The translations under genes were made by a program, and so were the position numbers. From CAZKEW01 sp964580435 (GTDB lineage Bacteria > Acidobacteriota > Aminicenantia > Aminicenantales > UBA8522): a stretch of 24,893 nt of DNA. Positions 7,881 to 15,281 of this stretch are shown here, in pieces. The stretch is from contig CAZOKP010000034.1 of assembly GCA_964580435.1 (NCBI GenBank), positions 1 to 24,893 of the forward strand. Reading direction: 5' to 3'. The notes beneath the pieces were generated by a model that searched no databases, was not told where the DNA came from, and saw only the letters and a program-made list of their open reading frames with translations. Position 1 is the stretch's first letter, and each line of letters opens with the position of its first letter.

Positions 7881-7909
7881 TTGACAAGCCGGAGGCGGGT
7901 AAATATAAT
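7881..7909 (+). promoter_or_regulatory. Consensus sigma-70 promoter of ssrA
   Basis: TTGACA (7881-7886), a 17-base spacer, TATAAT (7904-7909): a perfect match to the housekeeping consensus. Transcription should start near 7916, a few bases before the mature tmRNA 5' end at 7924. Such strength suits an abundant RNA. Confidence 0.88.
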
Positions 7910-7923
7910 ACTTACTTGGGTAT

Positions 7924-8271
7924 GGGGGCGAACGGATTCGACGGAGATAGTGAGGCAGAAGCTGCATGTCGAGATTCCATCCACCTCGTAAAACGGTGGA
8001 CCCAAGTAAGTGCAGAAGCACAACCACTCGCTGCCTAAGAAATAGGCATGCCGTTTCTCGAGTTCTCTCCTGCGGTCCTTGAGAAGCGTCGATGAGCAGG
8101 ATAGCGAACCTGGTGCGCCCTGGACCTGGTGAGTGAAATGCTCCTGGGGCTGGTTCTTCGGTGCTTTTCCTCTTCGAGCGCCCCTGAACGAGATCAAAGA
8201 AGAGGATATGCATGTAGAGAGTTTCTGCTGAATGTCTTCGGACGCGGGTTCAATTCCCGCCGCCTCCACCA
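7924..8271 (+). ncRNA. ssrA: Transfer-messenger RNA (tmRNA)
   Basis: A one-piece tmRNA of 348 nt. The 5' end GGGGGCG (7924-7930) pairs with CGCCTCC (8261-8267) as the acceptor stem, including the G3-U70 wobble recognised by alanyl-tRNA synthetase. The conserved GGATTCGACGGAG block follows at 7934-7946. The T arm GCGGG-TTCAATT-CCCGC is at 8244-8260, and the CCA end is encoded (8269-8271). The best tag frame starts at GCA 8012 and reads A-E-A-Q-P-L-A-A before TAA at 8036-8038, so with the charged Ala the tag would be AAEAQPLAA, ending in the usual LAA protease signal. It rescues stalled ribosomes with SmpB, which is not in this window. No terminator separates it from the amidase gene 20 nt downstream. 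Confidence 0.95.
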
Positions 8272-8291
8272 TGATGTCGCGCTGATCGAAA

Positions 8292-9485
8292 TTGAGAGGC
8301 CTTAAAGAAACGAGACTACGGTTCACGCTCTTCCTTCTCTTTTTCTCCCTCCTTTCCTCCGCCGCGGCGCAGCCCGTGTTGAAAGTCGAGGCGCGGGATT
8401 ATGAGGAGTACAGCCGGGTCATCGTCACTTTCCCCAGCACTTTTCCCGTCAGCCTGGAAAAAAACGAGAACTTTCTTGAAGTCATCATCAGCACGCCGAC
8501 CGCTTTCCGGCTGAAAACCCAGGCCCTGCGCAGCCGGTTTATCAAGTCGTTCATTTGGAACACGGCCAGCGGGTCTTACCTCCTGCTCATTGAAACTCAA
8601 CACAGCCGCTTTCGGTATAAATCTTTCAACATCGATAAGAAGCGCCAGCTGGTCATCGATTTCTACCCTGAGGCAGAAGGACAGACGGATATCCCGTCAC
8701 AAACTGAGGAAAAAGCTCCCGCAGAGCCGCCGAAAAGTGTGGAGAAGCCCCCTGCCGGAGTCATGCCGGCGCCTCTTCCAAAGGCAGGCCAGCCGGCGGC
8801 GAAAGGCGTCAAGACAATTGTCATCGACCCCGGCCACGGAGGACTGGAAAGCGGTGCCAAGGGCAAGTTCGGCACATTGGAAAAAGACGTCACCCTGGCC
8901 ATCAGCCTGAAACTCAAGGTCCTGATCGAGAGAAACCTGGCCTATCATGTAGAGCTCACGCGCGAAAAAGACATGGATATCTCGCTCGCTGACAGAGCGG
9001 CCATCGCCAATAACCAGAAAGCGGTCCTGTTCATCAGCCTCCACGCCAACAGCTCTCTTCGGAGAAATGCCCAGGGCTCGGAGACTTTTTTTCTCAGCCT
9101 GAATGCCACGGACGAGGAAGCGAGGCGCTTGGCCTATCTTGAGAACACCTCCGCCCAGTTCGAGAAGCCGATCGAGGAAAAAGACAAAGACCAGATCATG
9201 ATGATCCTATGGGATCTGGCCCAGTCCGCCTATCTCAAGCAGAGTCAGCGGCTTGCAGAAATCATCCAGGAAGAACTGAATGCGCTTTTAGGCACGGCCA
9301 ACCGGGGAATCAAACAGGCGCGTTTTAAAGTTTTAGAGGGAGTGGCCTGCCCGGCCGTGCTTGTCGAAGTGGCTTTTATCTCCAATCCGGAAGAGGAGAG
9401 AGAGCTGGCCAAGGAGCAATTCCAGAACAGCGTGGTCCAGGCCATCTATCGCGGGCTCGTCACCTATATCAAGCTGACGTCTTAA
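8292..9485 (+). CDS. N-acetylmuramoyl-L-alanine amidase (AMIN + Amidase_3)
   Basis: A 397-residue exported cell-wall hydrolase that cleaves the amide bond between MurNAc and the stem peptide, as AmiA/B/C do. Residues 10-27 are a signal peptide. An AMIN-type domain spans about 28-127 (localisation to the septum or envelope). A Pro/Ala/Glu-rich linker covers 128-172. The Amidase_3 domain runs from 173 to the end: zinc ligands H182 (DPGHGG), E197 (GTLEKD) and H251 (SLHANSS), with catalytic E359 (VLVEVAFISN). The start is TTG at 8292; no ATG is available nearby and no clear Shine-Dalgarno exists. It begins only 20 nt after the tmRNA 3' end, so it may be expressed by readthrough from the ssrA promoter. 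The GerMN-domain gene follows after 13 nt. Confidence 0.92.
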   Translation: MRGLKETRLRFTLFLLFFSLLSSAAAQPVLKVEARDYEEYSRVIVTFPSTFPVSLEKNENFLEVIISTPTAFRLKTQALRSRFIKSFIWNTASGSYLLLIETQHSRFRYKSFNIDKKRQLVIDFYPEAEGQTDIPSQTEEKAPAEPPKSVEKPPAGVMPAPLPKAGQPAAKGVKTIVIDPGHGGLESGAKGKFGTLEKDVTLAISLKLKVLIERNLAYHVELTREKDMDISLADRAAIANNQKAVLFISLHANSSLRRNAQGSETFFLSLNATDEEARRLAYLENTSAQFEKPIEEKDKDQIMMILWDLAQSAYLKQSQRLAEIIQEELNALLGTANRGIKQARFKVLEGVACPAVLVEVAFISNPEEERELAKEQFQNSVVQAIYRGLVTYIKLTS

Positions 9486-9498
9486 GGAAAGTCAAAGA

Positions 9499-10077
9499 AT
9501 GGACAAGAAGAGATGGATTATTCTCGGATTGTCCCTGGTTGTTCTCGTTGTCTTTGCCTATATTTTCTTTAGAGGCGAGGGGAAGGAAGAGATCAGGCCT
9601 GCGGCCGAGGGAGTTTCTTCAGCGGGCGCTCCAGAGCCAGAGCAGCCCCTGGAAACGAGAATGATCACGGTCTTCTTCCTTTCGGACGAAGACAACCTTT
9701 TTCATGCGGAACTGAGACGGATCGGGACAGGTCCATCGGTTGTCCAGGAAGCAGGGCGAGTCGTTGAAGAGCTCATCAAGGGATCGGACAAAGGTTTCAT
9801 TTCTCCGCTGCCTCCGGAGACGAAACTGAGACAACTTTTTATAACCAAGAACGGAGTCGCCTACGTGGACCTTTCCAAAGAGTTCGCGGAAAAGCATGCG
9901 TCCGGGTCCTCGGCGGAGATAGCGACGATTTATTCTATTGTCAATTCCCTCGCCTATAATTTTAATTCGATAAAAAAGGTGTTCATCCTGGTCGAGGGGG
10001 GAGAAAAAGAGACATTGGGAGGACATATCAGCCTGAGCCAGGCTTTTGTCCCCCGCTATTCCCTAAACGTAGAGTAG
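9499..10077 (+). CDS. GerMN-domain membrane-anchored protein
   Basis: A 192-residue protein with a single N-terminal membrane anchor (residues 6-24), a short acidic/Pro-rich linker (26-53) and one GerMN domain (about 54-180). Recognisable GerMN features are VEELIKGSDKGFISPLPPET followed by NGVAYVDLSKEF and a TIYSIVNSLAYNFNSIKKVFILVEG helix-strand. GerMN domains occur in spore-germination GerM but are also widespread in non-sporulating bacteria as envelope proteins next to amidases. The gene is 13 nt after the amidase, with GGAAAG as Shine-Dalgarno, so the two are probably one transcriptional unit acting on peptidoglycan. The precise role is unknown. Confidence 0.85.
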   Translation: MDKKRWIILGLSLVVLVVFAYIFFRGEGKEEIRPAAEGVSSAGAPEPEQPLETRMITVFFLSDEDNLFHAELRRIGTGPSVVQEAGRVVEELIKGSDKGFISPLPPETKLRQLFITKNGVAYVDLSKEFAEKHASGSSAEIATIYSIVNSLAYNFNSIKKVFILVEGGEKETLGGHISLSQAFVPRYSLNVE

Positions 10078-10110
10078 CCTCGAGATATTTTACGGAAAAG
10101 CTTCAGTCCC

Positions 10111-11424
10111 ATGAAAAGTTTGCCTCATGTGGTTATCCTGGGTTTTCCCAATGTGGGAAAATCAACGCTTTTTAACAGGTTGTTGAGAAAGAAGAAGTCC
10201 CTGGTCCATTCCCTGCCGGGGATGACGCGGGATGCGGTTTCCGCGATCGGCTCTTTAGATGGGAAAAGGTTCATCCTGACCGATACGGGCGGCCTGGATG
10301 ATTCCTCTGAAGTTCCCCTCGCCTCAGCTATCAAGGAAAAAGCCTGGGCGGCCGCCCAGAGAGCCGACATTCTTCTTCTTGTCCTCGACGGTAAAAGAGA
10401 CCTCCTGCCGGGAGAAGAAGACTTGCTCCATTCCCTGAGAAAGCTGGGCAAGCCGGTCCTCGTCGTCCTCAACAAGGTCGACTCTACCGAACAGGAAGGA
10501 AAGATCGGGGATTTTTATAACCGCTTGAGATTCACGGAGGTTCTGACTATTTCGGCGGAACACAAAAGGGACCTCGATCTCCTGGAAGACAGGCTGGGGA
10601 GCCTTCTTCCGGGCGCACCAGAAGAGAAGGATGATCTCAGTCCGCTCAAAGTGGCTATAATCGGCCGGATCAACGTCGGAAAATCCTCTTTGATCAACCG
10701 CCTTTGCGGCGAGGAGCGGCTCATCGTCAGCAGTTCCCCGGGGACGACGCGCGACAGCACAGACTCTTTGATCGGCAGGGACAAAAAGGTCTATTGCCTG
10801 GTGGATACGGCGGGAATCCGCAAATTGAGCCGGACGAGAGATAAGAGAGAGAAGGCCGGCATCATCAGAGCAAAAAAGGATATTGCCCGGGCCGACGTCC
10901 TGTGCCTGGTCTTGGATGCCCGGGAATTTCCCACCCGCCAGGATATCGCTATCGCTCATTTAGCCTATGAATCGGGGAAGCCGCTTCTCTTGGCTCTCAA
11001 CAAATGGGATTTGGTCCCGAAAGGGGAACTGGATCAAAAGCTCAAAGACATCATCTATCGAAGAATGCCTTTCGTCTCTTATGCTTCGCTGCTTTTTGTC
11101 TCTGCCTTAACCGGGAAAGGCGTCGACAGGATTCTCGGCCTCGCCGAGGAGGCTTATCGCCGCAGTTCCTCGAAAATAGAAACCTCCCGCCTGAACGATT
11201 TCTTGGCCTGGGTGAACGCCACCCATCCTCCGGTCACAAAAACAAAAAGGAGAATGAAGGTCAAATATATGACCCAGAAAAGCGTGCGGCCGCCGACATT
11301 CATCCTTTTCGCGCACAATCCAGCCGCGTTTCTTCCCGCGTACGAGAAATTTTTCTTGGAGCAAATGAGGAAGAAGTTCGGGCTTTGGGGGACTCCCCTC
11401 CGGCTGGTCATGAGGAAGAGCTGA
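10111..11424 (+). CDS. der: Ribosome-assembly GTPase Der (EngA)
   Basis: A 437-residue protein with two tandem Era-like GTPase domains and a C-terminal KH-like domain, the architecture unique to Der, which acts in 50S subunit maturation. G domain 1: P-loop GFPNVGKST (11-19), DTGG (58-61), NKVD (121-124). G domain 2: GRINVGKSS (185-193), DTAG (232-235), NKWD (297-300). Threonine switch motifs GMTRD and GTTRD are present. The KH-like domain starts around 355. Length is close to the family norm. The gene follows the GerMN gene after 33 nt, with only a weak purine stretch (GGAAAAG) upstream, and may be part of the same transcript. Confidence 0.96.
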   Translation: MKSLPHVVILGFPNVGKSTLFNRLLRKKKSLVHSLPGMTRDAVSAIGSLDGKRFILTDTGGLDDSSEVPLASAIKEKAWAAAQRADILLLVLDGKRDLLPGEEDLLHSLRKLGKPVLVVLNKVDSTEQEGKIGDFYNRLRFTEVLTISAEHKRDLDLLEDRLGSLLPGAPEEKDDLSPLKVAIIGRINVGKSSLINRLCGEERLIVSSSPGTTRDSTDSLIGRDKKVYCLVDTAGIRKLSRTRDKREKAGIIRAKKDIARADVLCLVLDAREFPTRQDIAIAHLAYESGKPLLLALNKWDLVPKGELDQKLKDIIYRRMPFVSYASLLFVSALTGKGVDRILGLAEEAYRRSSSKIETSRLNDFLAWVNATHPPVTKTKRRMKVKYMTQKSVRPPTFILFAHNPAAFLPAYEKFFLEQMRKKFGLWGTPLRLVMRKS

Positions 11425-11440
11425 CCTGCGTTTGTTCTTC

Positions 11441-11468
11441 TTGACTTAGGCCTTGGTTATATTATAAA
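11441..11468 (+). promoter_or_regulatory. Promoter of the TPR lipoprotein gene
   Basis: TTGACT (11441-11446), a 16-base spacer, and TATAAA (11463-11468). It lies just after the der stop codon and about 50 nt before the chosen TPR start. Confidence 0.5.
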
Positions 11469-11520
11469 TTGACGGTGTTGTTTTTTCCTCGTGACGATTA
11501 GAGAACTTATGGAGGCTAAG

Positions 11521-12510
11521 ATGAGTCAAAAGAGAGTCGGTTTCGCCTTCGGGGTGCTCCTGGCGTTTTCTTTGGTGCTTTTTTCGAGCAGCTGCCAAAA
11601 ACTCAGCGTCGGCAAATTGCGAGCCAATTATCATTTCTCCAAAGCCAATCAGTTTTTCAAGGACGGCAAATTCCGGAAGGCTATCACTGAATACGAAAAC
11701 ACGCTGAAATACAATCCCAATATCGTTGATGCCTACAGATTCCTTGGGGAAAGCTACAAGAGCCTCTTCAAGCCCGGCAATGAGAGCCCGGAAAATAAGG
11801 AAGTCGCCGCCAAGGCGCTGGACGCTTTCAAGAAAGCCTACGAGGTTAACCCCACCAGCAAAGAGGTCATCTTTTCTCTCGGAGACATGTACGACAAGCT
11901 CAGAGATATCGGGGAAGCTGAAAAATATTATCTGAGGATCCTTGACCTGGAACCGGAAAATATGGGCAATTATTATGTCGTCGCCGAGTTCTATAAGAGA
12001 TACGCTTCCGAAAACGAGAGCCTCAAAGCCAAGGCGGAATCCATGTACCTCCGCAGAATCGAGTTGGACCCGGACAATCCTCAGGGATATGCTTACATGG
12101 CCAACTATTATGACCAGATAACGCCCATCCCGGATTTTGATAAGGCCGTTGAATTCCATTTTCGGCGGGCCCAATTAGACCCCAACAACGCCGAGGTCTA
12201 TTATTCCATCGGAGTGAACCGTTTTTACAAGGCCTACCGGCTTCAAAATGTCCTCTCCACGATGGAACGAAATCAACTCGGGGAAGAAAGCATAAAGGCA
12301 TTGTCGAAAGCCCTTGAACTCAACCCGAATTACCCTGAACCGTATGCCTACTTGAATCTCGTCAATCGCAACGTTTTTGCCAAGATCTACCCCGATAAAG
12401 AAGCCAGGTATATATCCGAGGCAGACAGATGGACGGAAAAATTCCAGGAAGTGCGAAAAAGGGCCATTGAGAAAGAGAAGCTCGAAAAAGAACTCAAGAA
12501 GACCGGGTAA
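11521..12510 (+). CDS. TPR-repeat lipoprotein
   Basis: The ATG at 11521 is chosen because GGAGG lies six bases upstream; an in-frame GTG at 11491 would add ten residues but lacks such a site. The 329-residue protein has a signal sequence whose hydrophobic core ends in LFSSSC, so C25 is a plausible but imperfect lipobox cysteine. The remainder consists of about six to seven tetratricopeptide-like repeats from residue 35 on, for example FKDGKFRKAITEYENTLKYN and EAEKYYLRILDLEPEN, then a charged C-terminal helix rich in Lys and Glu. TPR proteins scaffold protein complexes; the partner is unknown. Acts presumably in the periplasm or attached to a membrane. Confidence 0.82.
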   Translation: MSQKRVGFAFGVLLAFSLVLFSSSCQKLSVGKLRANYHFSKANQFFKDGKFRKAITEYENTLKYNPNIVDAYRFLGESYKSLFKPGNESPENKEVAAKALDAFKKAYEVNPTSKEVIFSLGDMYDKLRDIGEAEKYYLRILDLEPENMGNYYVVAEFYKRYASENESLKAKAESMYLRRIELDPDNPQGYAYMANYYDQITPIPDFDKAVEFHFRRAQLDPNNAEVYYSIGVNRFYKAYRLQNVLSTMERNQLGEESIKALSKALELNPNYPEPYAYLNLVNRNVFAKIYPDKEARYISEADRWTEKFQEVRKRAIEKEKLEKELKKTG

Positions 12511-12578
12511 AAACTGCGGCCGCATCTTTATATTTCAAATTTCTTTTTTCTAAGTCATCTTAAAAAGAGAAAGCGCCT

Positions 12579-13253
12579 ATGCTCCTCCCCCTCAGGGATG
12601 AGAACCCGACCCGGCGCATTCCTGTTGTCACAGTCATTGTTATTTCCCTCAATTGCCTGATTTTCCTTTTTCAGGTGTTCTCTCCCCAGGGTCTGGACTA
12701 TTTTACCCTGAAAATGGGCGCCGTCCCTTATGAGATCACCCATTTCAAGACCCTGGACCATGGTCCTCGGGTCTTTCCGCTTCTTTCTCTTTTCACCTCG
12801 ATGTTCCTCCATGGCAGCCTCTTCCACCTGCTGGGGAATATGCTTTATCTTTGGATTTTCGGGAACAACCTGGAGGACTTCCTCGGGTCTTTCCGTTTTG
12901 CCATCTTCTATCTCCTGTCTGGGTTAGGGGCCAGCCTCACCCACATTATCTTTAACCCCAACTCCCAAGTGCCGATGATCGGGGCAAGCGGGGCTATCGC
13001 CGGGGTTCTGGGGGCCTATTTTATCCTCTACCCAGGAGCCCGAGTTTCGACGCTGGTCTTTCTGTTTATCTTCATCCGGGTCGTGCCTATACCTGCGGCC
13101 TACGTCCTCGGGTTCTGGTTTTTGATGCAGGTGCTGAACGTCGGGCTGGGGGGTGGAGTGGCCTGGTTTGCCCATATCGGCGGGTTCCTCATCGGAATCC
13201 TCCTGATCAAGATCTTTTCCGGCGGGAAGAAGAGGCGGCCCTGGGTGAACTGA
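12579..13253 (+). CDS. Rhomboid family intramembrane serine protease
   Basis: A 224-residue polytopic membrane protein of the compact six-helix bacterial rhomboid type. The N-terminus MLLPLRDENPTRRIP is typical of the family. Catalytic serine S137 lies in GASGAIAG, and catalytic histidine H199 in WFAHIGGF. The conserved H83 and N87 of HLLGN stabilise the oxyanion. It cleaves transmembrane segments of membrane proteins; the substrate is unknown. AAGAGAAAG upstream of the ATG is a weak Shine-Dalgarno. It follows the TPR lipoprotein after 68 nt and is separated from the ribosomal-protein operon by a 368-nt intergenic region. Confidence 0.93.
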   Translation: MLLPLRDENPTRRIPVVTVIVISLNCLIFLFQVFSPQGLDYFTLKMGAVPYEITHFKTLDHGPRVFPLLSLFTSMFLHGSLFHLLGNMLYLWIFGNNLEDFLGSFRFAIFYLLSGLGASLTHIIFNPNSQVPMIGASGAIAGVLGAYFILYPGARVSTLVFLFIFIRVVPIPAAYVLGFWFLMQVLNVGLGGGVAWFAHIGGFLIGILLIKIFSGGKKRRPWVN

Positions 13254-13352
13254 CCGGGTCTTTGCAACCGTCGGCGCCTCTGAAGGAGCAAATCTTTAGG
13301 GGGGTACTTCGCTGTTACTCATTTTAACGCAGTAAATAAAGTTACATTCTCT

Positions 13353-13478
13353 GGGCGGGATGGATGCCGTCCTGAAGCCCCCGTAGCGGAAGGGGGACCC
13401 GTCGGGTTCTTCGACGGGGGGAACCGACGGGACTGGTTCCCTCGGGGTTCGGGGGCTAGGGGCGGCTTCAGCCCGCCC
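13353..13478. repeat. GC-rich nested palindromic intergenic element
   Basis: Outer arms GGGCGGG (13353-13359) and CCCGCCC (13472-13478) enclose CTGAAGCC (13372-13379) and GGCTTCAG (13464-13471). On the right side the two arms are adjacent; on the left they are 12 bases apart. Inside are CCCCC/GGGGG (13378-13382 with 13392-13396) and an 11-bp stem CCCGTCGG-TTC/GAACCGACGGG (13398-13409 with 13421-13431, one bulged G). GGAACC (13420-13425) can instead pair with GGTTCC (13435-13440), excluding the 11-bp stem. The element ends about 70 nt before the rplM -35 box. It may be a dispersed intergenic repeat or the 3' end of an unrecognised RNA. The rest of 13254-13549 shows no gene. Confidence 0.6.
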
Positions 13479-13549
13479 AACATGGGACGTCAAACAAATT
13501 ATTGCCCTGACCGTCCAACGTTTTGCTGCTTACCGGCGCCTCCCCGAGG

Positions 13550-13578
13550 TTGACAATTCGCCCGAGATTTAGTATTTT
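13550..13578 (+). promoter_or_regulatory. Promoter of the rplM-rpsI-rpsB-tsf-pyrH-frr operon
   Basis: TTGACA (13550-13555), a 17-base spacer, TATTTT (13573-13578). Predicted start is near 13585, leaving a leader of about 37 nt before the rplM ATG. Confidence 0.75.
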
Positions 13579-13621
13579 ATGGCATCATTTAATCTTAATC
13601 CTGATTCTGAGGAAGAGAGTG

Positions 13622-14050
13622 ATGAAAACATTTGTCCCTAAAAGGGACGAGGTCGAGAGGAAATGGTGGCTGGTGAATGCCGAAGGAAAAGTTCTGGGAC
13701 GATTGGCCACGAAAGTGGCCACACTGCTTCGCGGAAAGAACAAGCCGCAATTCGCGGACTTTTGCGATACCGGTGACTTCGTCATCGTGATTAATGCGGA
13801 GAAAATCCATGTCACCGGAAAAAAGCCGGAAGACAAGGTTTATTATTCTCATTCGGGATATCCGGGCGGGCTGAAAACCGAAACTCTTAAGGACCTCCTC
13901 AAGGACAAACCTGAAGAGGTGATTCGCCGGGCCGTCTGGGGCATGATCCCCAAGAACAAGCTTGGCCGCGCCGTCTTTAAGAAGCTTAAGGTCTACCGTG
14001 GGCCGCACCATCCTCATGAGGCTCAGATGCCCCAGGAATACCAGTTTTAG
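13622..14050 (+). CDS. rplM: 50S ribosomal protein L13
   Basis: 142 residues, the standard L13 length. Hallmarks include WWLVNAEGKVLGRLATKVA near the N-terminus, GDFVIVINAEKIHVTGKK, the YYSHSGYPGG motif, and the RAVWGMIPKNKLGR and YRGPHHPHEAQ segments at the C-terminus. L13 is an early-assembling 50S protein. The ATG at 13622 is preceded by AGGAAGAG. A longer frame beginning at 13523 is rejected as a start because the promoter lies inside it. It is the first gene of the translation operon; rpsI begins 8 nt after the stop. Confidence 0.97.
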   Translation: MKTFVPKRDEVERKWWLVNAEGKVLGRLATKVATLLRGKNKPQFADFCDTGDFVIVINAEKIHVTGKKPEDKVYYSHSGYPGGLKTETLKDLLKDKPEEVIRRAVWGMIPKNKLGRAVFKKLKVYRGPHHPHEAQMPQEYQF

Positions 14051-14058
14051 GAGGACCC

Positions 14059-14463
14059 TTGAGTTTAATTCAGTACTATGGAACAGGAAAAAGGAAAACA
14101 TCGGTGGCCCGAGTTTTTCTGCGGTCGGGAAAGGGGGATGTCACCCTGATCGTGGATAAAAAGCCCCGCCCCTTTGTCGAGTATTTTCACCTGGATTCGC
14201 ATAAATATGTCATTCGGCAACCTCTTCTTTTGACGGACACCGAGAACAAATTCGATATTTTTATGCGCGTCAGCGGCGGCGGGCTCAAAGGTCAGGCCGA
14301 GGCCATCCGCCTGGGGATCAGCCGCGCCCTGGTGGAGTTCAACAGAGAGCTGAAGCCGGCCTTGAAAGATGCCGGTTTTCTCACCAGAGATTCCCGGATC
14401 AAGGAAAGAAAGAAGTACGGGCTGTTGGGTGCAAGAAAAGCACCGCAGTATCACAAGAGATAA
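14059..14463 (+). CDS. rpsI: 30S ribosomal protein S9
   Basis: 134 residues. Recognised by the N-terminal YYGTGKRKTSVARVFL, the central GGGLKGQAEAIRLGISRALV, and the C-terminal tail RKKYGLLGARKAPQYHKR, whose basic end reaches the P-site tRNA in the ribosome. The end reads QYHKR rather than the common QFSKR. The start is TTG at 14059, preceded by AGGAGG that overlaps the rplM stop; no in-frame ATG is available. It forms the usual L13-S9 pair. Confidence 0.96.
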   Translation: MSLIQYYGTGKRKTSVARVFLRSGKGDVTLIVDKKPRPFVEYFHLDSHKYVIRQPLLLTDTENKFDIFMRVSGGGLKGQAEAIRLGISRALVEFNRELKPALKDAGFLTRDSRIKERKKYGLLGARKAPQYHKR

Positions 14464-14475
14464 GGAGAACAGACG

Positions 14476-15267
14476 TTGGTATCCGTAACGATGAAAGAAC
14501 TTTTGGAGGCGGGCGTTCATTTTGGCCACCAGACCAAGCGGTGGAACCCAAAGATGAAGGAGTACATCTTCGGTCAGAGAAACGGCATCTATATCATTGA
14601 CCTGCAGAAGACCATCAAGATATTCAAGGAGGCGCTCCAGTTCATCAAGAGCGTCTCCGAGTCGGATAAGGATGTCCTTTTTGTCGGCACGAAAAAGCAG
14701 GCCCAGGATATCGTCCGGGAGACGGCCGGCCGGTGCGAATGCAGTTATGTCAACCAGCGCTGGCTGGGGGGGCTGCTGACGAATTTTTCCGTGGTCCGGG
14801 GGAGTGTGGAAAAGCTGGTCGAGCTCGATGAGATGAAAGAGGACGGCCGCTGGGACCTCCTTTCGAAAAAAGATCAATCCAAGATGGAGAAGCTGCACAA
14901 GAAGCTGTCCAAAACGCTTGGCGGGATCAGGAAGATGATCAACGTGCCGGGCGCCCTGTTCGTGATTGACTCGGCCAAGGAAGAGATCGCCATCACCGAA
15001 GCCCAAAAGCTGGGCATCCCAATCGTCGCTGTCGTAGATACCAACGGGAATCCCGAGAATATCGATTATCCCATTCCCGGAAACGACGACGCCGTCAGGG
15101 CGATCGAATTGTTCACGTCCAAAATTGCCGAGGCAGTGGCCGAAGGAAAGAAAAGCCGGCTGGAAAAAGAGCTCGAAGGGGCGAAGAAAGAAGAGAACGA
15201 AACAGAGGAAGACGCTGTTCCTAAAGATGAGGTCAGCGGCATAGGTCAGCCTGGAAAGAAAGTCTGA
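14476..15267 (+). CDS. rpsB: 30S ribosomal protein S2
   Basis: 263 residues. Hallmarks are MKELLEAGVHFGHQTKRWNPKM, IYIIDLQKT, VLFVGTKKQA, and QRWLGGLLTNF, with PGALFVIDSAKEEIAITEA and the GNDDA segment near the end of the core. The last 35 or so residues are a Lys/Glu-rich tail beyond the conserved fold. The start is TTG at 14476 with AAGGAGA upstream; an internal ATG five codons later is less well placed. It lies 12 nt after rpsI and 14 nt before tsf. Confidence 0.96.
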   Translation: MVSVTMKELLEAGVHFGHQTKRWNPKMKEYIFGQRNGIYIIDLQKTIKIFKEALQFIKSVSESDKDVLFVGTKKQAQDIVRETAGRCECSYVNQRWLGGLLTNFSVVRGSVEKLVELDEMKEDGRWDLLSKKDQSKMEKLHKKLSKTLGGIRKMINVPGALFVIDSAKEEIAITEAQKLGIPIVAVVDTNGNPENIDYPIPGNDDAVRAIELFTSKIAEAVAEGKKSRLEKELEGAKKEENETEEDAVPKDEVSGIGQPGKKV

Positions 15268-15281
15268 CCAAGGAGAGAAGG

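Noticed and set aside
8244..8271. tmRNA 3' end as an integration site
   Set aside because: No integrase gene and no second copy of the tmRNA 3' sequence were seen; the accessory region lies on the 5' side, beyond the M19 gene.
7778..8326. 182-codon minus-strand frame containing VEAAGIEPASE
   Set aside because: This is the familiar spurious protein read antisense through the T arm and acceptor end of tmRNA/tRNA genes; the tmRNA explains the sequence.
12513..12530. TGCGGCCGCA palindrome after the TPR lipoprotein gene as a terminator
   Set aside because: As a hairpin it has at most a three-base stem once a loop is allowed, and the following bases are not a clean T tract.
13353..13478. Attenuator or L13-binding leader for the rplM operon
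   Set aside because: The structure ends before the -35 box at 13550, so it would not be part of a transcript from that promoter.
13523..13621. 33-residue N-terminal extension of L13
   Set aside because: The extension contains the operon promoter, is not found in L13 proteins, and the ATG at 13622 gives the standard 142 residues with a Shine-Dalgarno.
14065..15006. Long minus-strand frame opposite rpsI and rpsB
   Set aside because: It overlaps two certain ribosomal protein genes and has no recognisable features.
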